Positions 1 to 10,411 of a stretch of 64,000 nucleotides of DNA are shown here, piece after piece (the first letter of the stretch is position 1; every line of letters starts with the position of its first letter). The DNA lies in assembly GCF_002994745.2 (NCBI RefSeq), contig NC_037092.1, forward strand, positions 22,841,001-22,905,000. Direction: 5' to 3'. The notes beneath the pieces were generated by a model. It made no database searches. It saw only the letters and a program-made list of their open reading frames with translations, and was not told where the DNA came from. Position numbers and translations under genes: made by a program. Origin of the DNA: Rosa chinensis. Taxonomy: Eukaryota > Streptophyta > Magnoliopsida > Rosales > Rosaceae.

Positions 1-545
1 CCACAAGTCACATGGAACGCTAAAGGACATTTGATTTCCAAGCACTGAATAGCACACCCACTTGCACTCTTGCACACATAACACCTCTCTTTCCACCTCC
101 CCTTGGGAACCTTTGAGCAATCAATCCCCTCTCGGCCTTCCGGGTCCTTAAAGAACACCTCAGGAACATAAAGCGCGCACACAATATGTGCCCACCGGCC
201 ATCTCCAGTTGGCCTTATTGCTCCACCTTTGCCAGGACACAGACAGCAAGAGAAAGACTCATCGGACTGTGAAGCCTCAGAAGAACCAGGGCATTGCGAG
301 CAGAACCAATCCCCCTCTGGAATACCCTTTACAAAGGGATTGCCATAGCAGGTAGAATGAACCATCAGATCACACCCATCACAGAACACAATCGGATCCG
401 ACGGGTCTCCATCCGTACTCTTACAAACAGCACAAACAATCCCATCTTCATCCTCACACTCTTCCTCGCGGTCCGAATCTTCCGGGCTTTTCTCTGATGC
501 ATTTTCACAAACACTTCCCGTGCATTCTTCAAGTTTCTCCACCAA
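1..545 (-). pseudogene. PHD/extended-PHD finger protein fragment, copy 1 (cut by window edge)
   Basis: The minus-strand frame is open from about 545 to the window edge. It encodes an acidic lead-in, a canonical C4HC3 PHD finger (CAVCKSTDGD, then FCDGCD, VHSTCYG and WFCSQC) and most of an extended PHD module (CCLCPGKGG, then WAHIVCALYVPEV and CYVCKSASGC). Plant proteins with this PHD plus ePHD arrangement (JADE/BRPF-like) are chromatin readers that bind histone tails. It is nearly identical to copy 3 at 42907..43707. Just upstream of the frame the sequence has the same extra A as copy 3, which creates an in-frame TAA, and no ATG precedes the PHD finger. I therefore treat it as a 5'-broken copy. 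Its 3' exon lies outside the window. It could still be expressed if an upstream exon is spliced in. Confidence 0.6.
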
Positions 546-1094
546 AGCCTCTTAACTCTTCCCCGAGATGCGGCTTGTACTCAATCGGGGACTAGACCCC
601 GCGGAAGCGCCTACACCCTCTCCTAATGTGTTTATATACCAAGTCATTGCCCAAAACCACATTGGAGAAACATGTGCGTAGCATTGGTCTACAAAAATCA
701 CCTGATCCCTCACGATAGTAAAATCTAGCGGGAGATATTGGCATCAGGGTGAGGTTAGGTGAGGCGTGTTATATTCTTTTTCCTCTTTTCCTTTCGATCA
801 AATTATTTTTACTCAAAATTTTTTTTTATTACTTGATAAAGTTTTAACGTGGTAACGTGAAAAGCATCATCGACATACGGACACTTTTGAAAGTCATAAG
901 ATGGAGTGTTGTAGTTAACTTAGTTTTGGTGTGACTAGTCCAAACAGAATTATAAATTCTTATGTGATTGGAAAAGTATATTTAGTCATAGATTTCCTAT
1001 TAAAATAGATTTCCTATTAAAATTCTGAATAGGATTCCTTGTTGTATTAGATTTAAATTCTACGACTCTATGCTTCTCTTAAAAGTAAGTTACA
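546..1094. other. PHD-gene 5' flank joined to decayed copia-type tail
   Basis: No gene. 546..830 matches the PHD copy 2 upstream flank (9701..9942), including the stretch around CCAAAACCACATTGGAGAAA. 780..1090 resembles the 3' untranslated tail and LTR of a copia element (CTTTCGATCAA, then TTACTTGATAAAG) and recurs at about 11400..11760 and 43830..43960. It is part of the repeat block shared by duplicated units 1 and 2. Confidence 0.45.
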
Positions 1095-2429
1095 GGGCTC
1101 TTATCAAATGTCTAAATTTGGCCTAATAAATGGCCACTTACTACATTAAAAGATTTGTGTGTCCACTTACCCTATTTATAAGTTAAAAAAAAAAAAAAAT
1201 TTGGCCTCCAAATAATTAAAAAATCATTTGAGTCTTCGCTGGTCACCAGAGACTGTAGTCACGGGAATCCCGTTGCCAAAGGTCTCCAAATAGGTCGTCG
1301 GAGATCTTATGGGTCACTAGAGAGGTCGTTGGAGACTTCAATTACCCCCTAATAAAACCCAATAATTTTTATTGGGGGGCAATAAAGTTTTGTTAAATTT
1401 TATTGGGGAACAATAAAACCGGATGCGGGACTCTGGTTACCAGAGGTCCTCAAAGAGATCGTCAGAGATCTTATATGTCACCAGAGACTTTTATTATCCC
1501 CAATAAAACTCAATAAATTTTTATTGGGGGTAATAAAAGTTTGTTGAGTATTATTAGGGGGCAATAAAACCTGACATCAGACTCCGATCACTGGTCGCCG
1601 GAGGTCATTGGAAGTCTCCAAAGAGGTTGTTGAAGATCTTATAGGTCGCAGGAAACTTTTATTACCCTCCAATAAAACCCAATAGATTTTTATCTGATGA
1701 CAATAAAAGTTTATTGGGGAGCAATAAAACCAGATGTCAGACTCCTGTCACCTGTCCGGAGGTCCTCCTAGAGGTCTCCGGAGACTTTATTACCCCCCAA
1801 TAAAACCTAATAAATTTTTATTGGGTATTATTAGGCAGCAATAAACCAAACACCGGACTCTGGTCACCTAGATTACGGCGAAGTCTCCGATGAATTCTCT
1901 CTTTCTCTCTAAGTGATTAAAAAAAAATTAATTGGGTACTAGGGCAAAAAATATGTAATTTCTTGAGTTAAATGACAATCTTATAACATGTTTAGGTAAG
2001 TGGGTTTAATGTAGCTCAAATTTGGGTGAATTGATATTTTCCCCCCTTACAACTTTTTAGTATGGTTCCAAATTTGCTACATATCTTTTACCTTTATGTG
2101 ATCGAGTAATAGCTTACAACCAAACCACATTAAGATCATGGTCCCGACTCAAGAGTAGTATTTCTTCACCTCAAAATTTATGGTTGTACGTTTGGCAGAG
2201 TTGTGCATCACTACTGCATGTGAAGATGTTAATCAATTGTATCAGGGACAGATGATCCCCACATAGTATTGATGTAATAATGCTGAGTTCATTCTACCAT
2301 CAGGCGGCCAGTCTCTGGATTACGGCTAAGTCTTCGATAACTTCTCTCTCTCTCTAAGTGACAAAGAGAAAGGGGGAAAAATTGTCTCAAAAATAAATTT
2401 AAAAAAAAAAACTTAATTAGGTATTAGGG

Positions 2430-2467
<38 letters not shown>

Positions 2468-3298
2468 GGGTAAGTGAGCAGTCTTATAAAATGTTTGGAT
2501 AAGTGGGGTTAGTGTAGCTCAAATTTGGATAAAATTGACATTTTCCCTTATAACTTTATAGTATGGTTCCAAATTTGCTACGTATCTTTCATCTTTATGT
2601 GATCGAGTAACAGTTTACAACCAAACAGCATTAAGATCATGGTCCCGACTCCCAAGTAGTCTCTCTCCACCTCAAATTTTATGGTTGTACATTTGGTAGA
2701 GTTGTGCATCACTGCTGCATGTGATGATAATAATCAATTGTATCAGGGACATATGATCCCCACATAGTACTAAATAATAATGCTGAATTCATTATACTAT
2801 CTAATGGCCGGTCACTGGATTACGGCGAAGTCTCCGATGATTTCTCTCTCTAAGTGACAAAAAAATCGAGAGGGCAAAATTGTCCCAAAAAAAAAAACTA
2901 ATTTGGTATTAGGCCAAAACAATATGTAATTTATTGGGTAAGTGAGCAATCTTATAAGATGTTTGGGTAAGTGGGGTTAGTGTAGCTCAAATTTTGAAAA
3001 TTGACATTTTCCCTTAAAGATGAAAGATATATACTTAGCAAATTTGGTTCGTATCTTTCATCTTTATGTGATCGACTAACAACTTACAACCAAACAACAT
3101 TAAGTTCATGGTCTCGACTCCCGAGTAGTCTCTCTCCTCCTTAAAATTTGTGGCTATACATTTGGTAGAGTTGTGCATCACTGCTGCACATCACCAGTTG
3201 TACCAGGGACAAATGATTCCCACATAGCACCGAATAATAATGCTGAATTCATTCTACTATCTAAGATTGTACCTCGCCAAGATTGTACATCGCCACAT
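1095..3298 (+). mobile_element. Non-coding repeat element 'X' copy 1 with AATAAA-rich arrays
   Basis: No ORF of substance. It begins GGGCTCTTATCAAATG and contains two kinds of internal repeat. First, about four or five diverged units (1240..1870) alternate a GGTCACCGGAG-type GC block with CAATAAAA and TTTTATTG blocks. Second, about three units of roughly 450-500 bp (1868..3280) each contain CTCTCTAAGTGAC, GGGTAAGTGAGCAATC, CTTTATGTGATCGAG and GAGTTGTGCATCACTG. The ends of these units (TAGCTCAAATTTGG, then ATTTTCCCTTA) resemble the terminal repeats of the MULE elements at 9943 and 44444, so X is probably a non-autonomous Mutator-like element with amplified terminal segments. Other copies: 11771, 55788 and, inverted, 57690. 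Confidence 0.5.
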
Positions 3299-4550
3299 CA
3301 AGGATTAAAATATTTGTGTATACATATCTATCAAAAATTTGAAAAAGAGAGATATTAGAAATATCGAGGATATTCCGGAAAATATATCTTTTTTGAAAGA
3401 GTCAATTTATTGGAATGACATATAAACACATATGAATGTCAACTTCATCTACATCCAAAAAAGAGACTCTAGGTGGTTAAAAAGTCCCTGACTGGTCTAT
3501 GAAAGTGCAATTATCAGACCAAGACATATGTCTTATATAGTTTGAATTGTAGTAATAAACATGATAGTTATATATCTCTTTAGAGCTGCCGACTCTTGTC
3601 CCTATAAGGGGATAATAAAGATGAATCCAATAGTTTTGTTCTCTTTGTCTGAAACTTTAATATAATTGAGGCCAATTCAGTGGCAGAACTAAAAGGCTGT
3701 ATTTGAGGGGGTCGAAAAATTGTGAAATATGTTTAACAAATTTTATTTTTATTTTTATAGAAAACAATTTAATGCAAAACATATTTAACATTTGTAAAGA
3801 AAGCTTTAATTTTTTGAGCTACGTACCAATGTATTCTTTCATAGCATCTACTCATGTCTTCTTTTTAGTTTTTCAAAAAGATTTATTAATAGGTTAAAGA
3901 TATTGTACCACACAAGTGTTAAAAGTTACTAGGACCACCTCCGGCCTCTTAATAGTTCCGCCACTGGGCCAATCCCATATAATTGAGAAGAATGAAGTGA
4001 ATGAGTTACTTTTTGAAATTATTTAATCAAGAATACTACTTATCCAGATTCGTCTTTAGGGAATTTCTCCTCACCTGAATTCCACTCCTCACTCGGATTT
4101 CCCTCGAAGGGAACGCTCCTCACCCAAATTTACTATGAGGGGATTTTTCCTCACCCATATTCTCCTTGAGGAGATTTCCCCTCACACAGATTTGCATTTA
4201 GAGAATTACTTCTCAGTTCTCACGTAGAATCACCTTGAAGGTATTTCTCTTCACCTAGATTCGCCTTGAAGTCTTAAAGAGATCTCTCTTCACACAGATT
4301 TGCATTTAGAGAATTACTGAGTTTTTTTCTACTTTTTGTTTTTTTTTTATTATCAAATTTTACATATATTTCTTCATTTTATTGGTGATATATCCCAAAT
4401 ATCTAATATATCGGGGATATTTGACGACGTCGGAGAAATTTCGCAGAAACAATAGAAAATAAGATATTTTCCCCCTAAGATATATCAGTTCCTCCAAAAA
4501 AGAAGATATCAGAAAATATATCGGAAATATCGCAGATATTTCAATCCTTG
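3299..4550. mobile_element. TIR element starting CAAGGATT, copy 1, with internal minisatellite
   Basis: The ends are inverted: CAAGGATTAAAATATTTGTG at the left and an end reading ATATTTCAATCCTTG at the right, followed inward by GATATTAGAAATATC and ATATATCGGAAATATCG. It holds no transposase. 4040..4330 is a degenerate minisatellite of about 30-bp units (TCACCCAGATTCGCCTTGAA followed by GGATTTCTCC). The flanks CGCCACAT and CGCCAATT may be an eroded 8-bp target duplication, which would suggest a hAT-type element. A second copy lies at 13709..14685. Confidence 0.55.
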
Positions 4551-4887
4551 CGCCAATTCTATAAATTTTATAATCTCCATATTTATGCTACTTGAATGTC
4601 GTAATTAAAACGGCAATTTAATTAAAAATAAAATATATAAAAATAATATCACATTGCAGTGCAGAAAAAAAAAAAAAAAAACAATGCCAACTATCAGTAT
4701 TGCTATCCTACATAACAAACGCAAAAAGATTCCTATAGATATCACATGCGATCTATTGTCTAGTAGTAGCTGGGTCTTCATCACTTGTTGTATAAATAGT
4801 CACTTACCGTGCATGAATACGTACACAAATTATTACCTTGATCTTCTCTTGTGAAATTTCTTCTTGGTATCAGAGGTTCAAGCGTAA
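4551..4887 (+). other. LTR-like segment with TATA box and PBS-like motif
   Basis: A 340-bp segment with a TATA box (TGTATAAATAGTC near 4785) is followed by TTCTTGGTATCAGAGG (4861..4876). The latter resembles the tRNA-Met primer binding site next to a copia LTR. The paralogous segment is at 14700..15020, where the motif is degraded to TGCTATCATAGC. It is likely the remnant of an LTR element whose internal part is lost, but no partner LTR was found. Confidence 0.35.
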
Positions 4888-5706
4888 GAGCATCAGCAAT
4901 GGGGACCTATATTTGGGTCCAAACTCAAAATTTGAGTCCAAAGTGTAGGAATTGAGTTGCAGTGGGTCGGAAAAAATTGGACCTATATCTGCCGGAGACC
5001 CAAATTTGAGAGCAAATCTGATCTAGTCTTGGACCCAAAAAAATTTGTACCCAAATTAGTGGGACCCGCCACGTTGTGTTACTAATGCATGTGGCCTATG
5101 GGATCAGAAAATCCTGGGACCCACACTTTCTTTTAACCCAACAGCTCTTTCTGTGTTTAATTAAAGCCTTTAATTCAATCTAATGGCCAGAAATAGATTC
5201 CATTAATTATATATAAATTTATTTTACAGTTTTTTTTTGAGAAACGTAAAATATTGATTTTTACTTATAAAATAGCAGTTTTTCAACAGCTTTGTGATGA
5301 AATTTTTTTTTTTAATGTTGCAATGGTTATGTTTAGAAAAAAATTAATTACTTTTTTTTATATAAACTCATTTTACTTCACCATTTTTCTCACCCCACTT
5401 CACTTCTTCATTTTAGTTTTCATTTGCCTCTTTCATTCCTTACTCTCACTCTATTGTTCTTCAAAAAAAAAAAAAATCAAGTGTATTATTGTTTTTATTA
5501 GTGTTGGTTGTGTTATGTTTCTTTAAATAAAATAGGCGCAAGGACAGCCTCCTAGCTTGAGCGGGTTTCAGTTCTCGTTTTTTTTTTTATATTGTAATGA
5601 ATAAATTTAATGAATGTTATGTTTAATGTTTGATGATTAACTTTTATTTATACTAATTTGTTAGGAATTTTTTTATCTTAATTTAAGTTATGTGTGTGTG
5701 TGTCTA

Positions 5707-5747
<41 letters not shown>

Positions 5748-5990
5748 CAAACATAAAGTAGAATACTCAAATATGAATCTGTTCCACAGTGGCAAGATTT
5801 GTGTTTTGGACCCAAATTTGAGTCTAAAAAAATGAGTCCAAAATATGGGTCCTAAAATAAGTCATGCACCACTGCAGCACCCAATAAAAGTAAGTCCTTT
5901 TGTACACTATTCAGATAGACTCAATTTATTATTCCATCTTATTTGGACCCTAATTTGAGTCCAAAAAAAGAGTCTCCACTTCTGATGCTC
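4888..5990. mobile_element. PIF/Harbinger-like (Tourist-type) non-autonomous element
   Basis: It begins GAGCATCAGCAATGGGGAC and ends in the inverted form TCTGATGCTC. Subterminal stretches rich in TTTGGGTCCAAA and TTTGAGTCCAAA occur at both ends. It is flanked by a 3-bp TAA duplication (4885..4887 and 5991..5993), the hallmark of PIF/Harbinger insertions. The paralogous site near 15005 reads AGCTTAAGAGCCTCAG without the insert, giving a clean empty site. The 1103-bp interior is AT-rich and shows no transposase. Confidence 0.82.
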
Positions 5991-5993
5991 TAA

Positions 5994-6375
5994 GAGCCTC
6001 AGATCCTCATCATTTTCAGGTCGTTAGAACTATATCTGTTTTTTTCCACTCCCTTTTAGGGTTGAGGAATCTCCATCTCCACCTTCTTGATCATAAAAAC
6101 CACTAACCTTTTCGTAGTTTTTATTCAGAGTTCCTAGATTTCGCTCTCACCCTCCCTCTATTCATCCCTTCTAAGCTTGAAATTCAGTCTTCACTACTAC
6201 AGCGTAGTTCAACATCACAAAATCACAAGAATATCGTGCGAATGTCTGCAGCGTCCCTAAAGAATTATTTGGGTCCTTTTAGTCCCTACAAGAAAAGCAC
6301 TATCAGTAACAGTACAGCAAGGACATTACCACACTCTTGCCATAACAACAGCAAAAGCAAGCTAGTAGCCCTCCC
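5994..6375 (+). promoter_or_regulatory. Upstream region of UGT-A
   Basis: 5994..6170 continues the repeat block and is also found, split by later insertions, at 15005..15110 and 25475..25532. From about 6341 (CATAACAACAGC) the sequence matches the proximal upstream region of UGT-B at 27293. Only about 100 bp of promoter is therefore shared between the two UGT genes. No ORF is seen. Confidence 0.4.
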
Positions 6376-6383
6376 CATAAATA
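6376..6383 (+). promoter_or_regulatory. Altered TATA-like box of UGT-A (CATAAATA)
   Basis: It sits 55 bp before the UGT-A start codon, at the same place as the perfect TATAAATA of UGT-B (27328..27335). The first base differs (C instead of T). Confidence 0.45.
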
Positions 6384-6437
6384 ACCGGCATCCGTAAACA
6401 AGGATACACACAGTTTTGGCAAACACAAGCATCTAAA

Positions 6438-7970
6438 ATGGCTTCTGCTTATCATCATAAGCCTCATGCTGTTTGTATTCCACTTCCAGCTCAAAGCCAC
6501 ATAAAGGCTATGCTTAAATTAACCAAAATCCTCCACCACAGAGGCTTTCACATTACCTTTGTCAACACAGAATTCAACCACAAGCGATTTCTTAAGTCTC
6601 GAGGACCCAACTCCCTCGCTGGCTTACCTGATTTTCACTTTGAAGCCATCCCTGATGGCATTCCAGAATCAGGTGAAGATGCCACCCAAGACGGCAATTT
6701 GATTTTTGACTCCGTCAGAAATCATCTCTTGGCTCCATTTCGTGACCTCCTAATAAAACTAAACGCTACTAGTCCTCCAGTGACTTGCATTGTTTCAGAT
6801 GGTTTCATGTCCGCTTTTACTATAACAGCGGCAGAAGAACTTGGAATCCCTATTGCATTGTTCTACACTATTTCTGCTTGCAGCTTCATGGGATTCAGGA
6901 AATTCCGTACTTTGCTTGAGAAAGGGCTTGCACCACTTAAAGGTACTAAAATGATGATTGAAGGATTAGTTTCAATTTTATGGTTATTAACTTATTAATA
7001 AGCATCTTGTCTTTTGGGCTTTGTAGATGAGACCTGTGTGACAAATGGTTTTCTGGACAATGTTATAGAATGGATTCCAGAAAAGAAAGATATCCGTTTA
7101 AGGGATCTACCAACCTTTTGTCGAACTACAGATCCAGATGACATCCTCTTCAACACCACCATGGAAGCAGTCGAAAACGCAAATAAAGCTTCAGCTGTTG
7201 TTCTTCTCACATTTGATGCTTTGGAGAAAGATGTTTTGGAAGCTCTGACCTCATCTATTTCTCCACCTGTTTATACAATTGGTCCTCTCCAATTGCTTCT
7301 AAATCAAATACCAGAAGATCCTTTGAAGCCTATGGGATACAGTCTTTGGAAGGAGGAAACAGACTGTCTCCAATGGCTAAACCGCAAAGCACCGAACTCA
7401 ATTGTCTATGTCAATTTTGGCAGTGTTGCGGTTTTGACTCCGGAACAACTTCTCGAGATTGGTTGGGGACTTGCAAATACCAAGCTCCCCTTCTTCTGGG
7501 TTATTAGGCCTGATTTGGTTGCTGGAAAATCGGCAATCCTGCCGCCAGAGTTTGAAGCTGAAACCAAAGACAGAGGTCTAATAGCAAGTTGGTGCCCTCA
7601 AGAAGAAATCCTAAACCATCCATCAGTTGGAGGGTTTTTAACACACTGCGGTTGGAATTCAACCATTGAGAGTGTTACAGCTGGAGTGCCGATGCTGTGT
7701 TGGCCAGTCTTTTCAGATCAGCAAACAAACAGTTACTACACTTGCAATGATTGGGGCATTGGGATGGAGATTACTAATGATGTCAAGAGAGACCATGTAG
7801 AGAAGATTGTCAAAGAATTAACGGAGGAAGACAAGGGTAAGAAGTTGAAAAACAGGGCATTGCAGTGGAAGAAACTAGCTGAAGAAGCCACTACTCCGCA
7901 TGGTTCTTCATCAAAAAACTTGGACAATTTGGTAAATCAAGTCCTATTAAGAAAGCGCACATACTTTTAA
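6438..7970 (+). CDS. UDP-glycosyltransferase, UGT85A-like (UGT-A), two exons
   Basis: Exons 6438..6942 and 7027..7970 encode 482 residues, the usual UGT85 length. The 84-bp GT-AG intron falls in phase 1 after APLK, so the protein continues DETCVTNG. Family-1 UGTs move glucose from UDP-glucose to small acceptors in the cytosol; UGT85 members act on terpenols, cyanohydrins, cytokinins or iridoids. Visible here are the N-terminal catalytic His21 (PAQSHIKAML), the partner Asp121 (CIVSDGFMSA) and a 44-residue PSPG box at 357..400 running from WCPQEE through HCGWNS to SDQ, with Gln400 at its end. There is no signal peptide or membrane segment, as expected. The usual PAQGHINP reads PAQSHIKA. Reading through the intron would stop the frame at 6996, so splicing is needed. 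It is a close paralogue of UGT-B. The acceptor is unknown. Confidence 0.93.
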
Positions 7971-8655
7971 TCTTTGTTTCTTCTGTTTAATTAGCTATGT
8001 ACTTGGCCTGTTCCAATATATTAAAAAATAAAAATACATTAACTTTAATATTATCATTGGTTTTGTTAGATCTATGGTTCAGTGTTTACTGCTTACATCC
8101 AAAGAACCTTACGTGATTCAAATACAAATGATATGCTTCAACGGGTTCCACCAACCTTTAAGGTTTGGTTATGCATCATGGTCACACAGTAATGATTATA
8201 ATCAATCATTACCAGGTACAATATTAATTCAATGATTGGTCAAAAAATTGAAGAATGCCTAATTTTGAACTAATTAGCCTCTAGGAAGGGGCAGTGTTTC
8301 CCAAATTCCTAACCCAAATAAAATTATAAGTACACCAAAAGAAGCTTCTCACAAACTCACACTAGTGACACTACTACTCTGTGAACTCACACCCAAAACA
8401 ATTTCTTCACAGAAGATTCCAGATCAGGATTTTATACAGCTGAAAAATGTATTCACAAAGCTTATTCCCAAGTATTCAATCTCACACTGAGTAGTGAGTA
8501 CCAAGCCAGAGGAATGCAATGATTGAAGTATAAGCTCAGTACCAAAAGTGCAGATCACATGTCTAATTATTTGGGGGACATATTAAAAGACAGTGACGTT
8601 GGTTGTGAGTTTTGTGTAGGTCTCAAGTTCATTATAAAAGGAAGATTCAGCAGTT
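7971..8655. other. UGT-A 3' flank
   Basis: No gene seen. 7971..8568 is paralogous to 28911..29521 downstream of UGT-B (shared stretches include AAGAAGCTTCTCACA and TTCACAAAGCTTATTCCC), so it belongs to the UGT duplication unit. The first part is presumably UGT-A 3' UTR. The homology ends at GTCTAATTA. Confidence 0.5.
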
Positions 8656-9087
8656 CTGGAGGCTTGCTTTATTGGATCATACTGACAAAAGCATTTCTCA
8701 ACTTTATAAGGTACAGTAATGTTGATCATCCAACAGGACCAACACTAATAATTTCATGAATATAAACATTCCAAACAATGCTCCAATACTATAAATTACA
8801 GGAGGGGCAATCAAAACCTATGGACCCACTTGATGGGGAGAACAAATTCTTACTACATAAAGTGAAGTATCATTCAGGTCAGCTCAAAGCTGAAGTCACA
8901 ACATGCAGGAACCAAAAATATCAAAACACTGGTAACAAGGCAACACCTAACAGATATCTAAAAACTAAAGCAACCAGTAATTCCATAAAAACGAAAAACA
9001 ATTATCAAACACTAACCAGCAGGTCCACATACCATCCCACAAAGATCTATAGTTAATCCATCACAATCTAACTACTACTTATGCGCT
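8656..9087. repeat. 3' flank of PHD copy 2, shared with PHD copy 3
   Basis: It matches 42537..42906 (starting CTGGAGGCTTGCTTTATTGG), with small deletions in the latter. Because it precedes the last PHD exon on the minus strand, it is probably PHD 3' UTR and downstream sequence. No coding potential was recognised. Confidence 0.5.
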
Positions 9088-9700
9088 TCAGTCTTTTCTA
9101 GCCACGATCTTGAACTTCCCAGATTCTTGTTGCTGCAAATAGAAACAAAACTCATTTAGCAAAACCCCATCAACACTTAATAACTAGACTAATCTAAAAT
9201 CTACTGCCAAAGCAGGAGAACAAGTAGTGATTACAAACAAAAAGTATACCTTTTCCCACAAATCAATCCCCTCTTGGGAACCTTTGAGCAATCAATCCCC
9301 TCTCAGCCTTCCTAAAGCGCACACATGATATGTGCCCACCGGCCATCTCCAGTTGGCTTCATTGCTCCACCTTTGCCAGGACGGAGACAGCAAGAGAAGG
9401 ACTCCGACGGGAATAGCATTGATAGCAGAACCAATCCCCCTCTGGAATAGCATTTACAAGGGGATTACCATAGCGGGTGGCATGAACAATCAGATCACAC
9501 CCATCACAGAACACAATCGGATCCGACGGGTCTCCATCTGTACTCTTGCATTCAACACAAACAATCCCATCCTCACCGCCCGAATCTTCCGGGATTTTTT
9601 TCTGAGGCATTTTCACAAACACCTCCGGTGCATTCTTCAAGTTTCTCCACCAATACTCAAGATTCAAATCCAACTCGGAAACCAGCTACTGGGGACTAAG
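9088..9700 (-). pseudogene. PHD-finger protein copy 2, internally deleted
   Basis: The last exon (9088..9132, ending in TGA after SGKFKIVARKD) and its 3' splice site (TTTGCAG) are kept. The next exon upstream starts at about 9257 but has lost most of the ePHD-coding part: compared with copy 3 it jumps from the LWEK region straight to the GIDCSKVP region. The PHD finger survives at about 9420..9560 with one zinc ligand changed, HATRYG instead of HSTCYG (Cys to Arg). Further upstream another deletion fuses NLEY directly to the WWRNLKN reading frame. The copy is clearly non-functional as a PHD protein. It is flanked by UGT-A on one side and the repeat block on the other. Confidence 0.72.
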
Positions 9701-9942
9701 CCCGGCAGAAGCGCCTGCACCCTCTCCTAATGTGTTATATATACTAAGTCATCGCCCAAAACCACATTGGAGAAATATGTGCGTGGCATTGATCTACAAA
9801 AATCATATGATCTCTCACGATTGTAAAATCCAGCGGGAAACATTGGCATCATGGGGAGGTTAGATGTATATATGGTATTCTCGAAATGTGAGGCGTGTTG
9901 TACTCTTTTTCTTTTTTGTCTTTCGACCAACATTATTTTTAT
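9701..9942 (-). other. Upstream flank of PHD copy 2
   Basis: It is homologous to 600..800 next to PHD copy 1. A 68-codon minus-strand frame (MLVERQKRKR to ending DLVYITH, 9727..9933) is open here, but copy 1 does not keep it open, so I regard it as 5' UTR or relic exon rather than a gene. Confidence 0.35.
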
Positions 9943-10093
9943 AGAGCCGTGACCACTTACCCAATTTCAGCATAAATATTACTTACTTGCTCTACTAAGA
10001 GTTTTGTTAACCCATTTACCCAATCTAACATCTTTTGACAATTTGGCCCTATTATTAAATTGAAACTGATTTTCTCTCTCCTCCCCCTTCTCA

Positions 10094-10096
<3 letters not shown>

Positions 10097-10140
<44 letters not shown>

Positions 10141-10161
10141 CTCTCTCTCTCTCTCTCTCTC
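10097..10161. repeat. Compound microsatellite (AT)n(CT)n
   Basis: About 20 AT units are followed by about 12 CT units, immediately beside the captured coding fragment inside the MULE. Confidence 0.9.
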
Positions 10162-10162
10162 A

Positions 10163-10411
10163 CCCATGACTCGGCACTGGTCACAGTAGATGGATCGCCT
10201 GGAGCGCCTGACGTCCTCCTCGATGATATCCAAGGGAAGGACGACGGCGGGGTCAACCCAGGGGGCGATCTGCCAGGTTAGCAGGGAGGGGAAGAGTGAG
10301 GAAACCGAGGAAGGCTTCCGGCGACTCCGGCGGAGGAGGGAAGGTGAACAAGTCAGGCATATCGGCGGCGACCTTCCTCCTGGCTCTCTTGGTAGCCTCG
10401 TTCACAACCAT
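10163..10411 (-). pseudogene. Captured fragment of an MMD1/PTC1-type PHD protein gene
   Basis: On the minus strand an ATG at 10411 opens MVVNEATKRARRKVAADM, followed by DLFTFPPPPESPEAF. In an adjacent frame, 10269..10163 encodes IAPWVDPAVVLPLDIIEEDV and then RRSRRSIYCDQCRVMG. The N-terminal MVVN with a basic patch and the DVxRSRxxYCDQCRVxG signature are typical of plant PHD proteins of the MMD1/PTC1/At1g33420 type, which act in meiocyte and tapetum development. A CTGCTAAC then TGGCAG stretch between the two frames resembles a branch point and 3' splice site. The fragment ends where the TC/TA microsatellite begins, before the zinc module is complete. It is a truncated passenger of the surrounding MULE. 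Confidence 0.6.

Noticed and set aside
9332..9730. 132-codon plus-strand ORF
   Set aside because: It is antisense to the PHD copy 2 exon. Matching antisense ORFs occur opposite copies 1 and 3 (294..497, 43456..43659) only because of the PHD codon pattern.
10060..10281. ORFs with runs of Tyr-Ile or Arg-Glu/Ser-Leu
   Set aside because: They are translations of the (TA)n and (TC)n microsatellite; only the neighbouring MMD1-type segment is meaningful.
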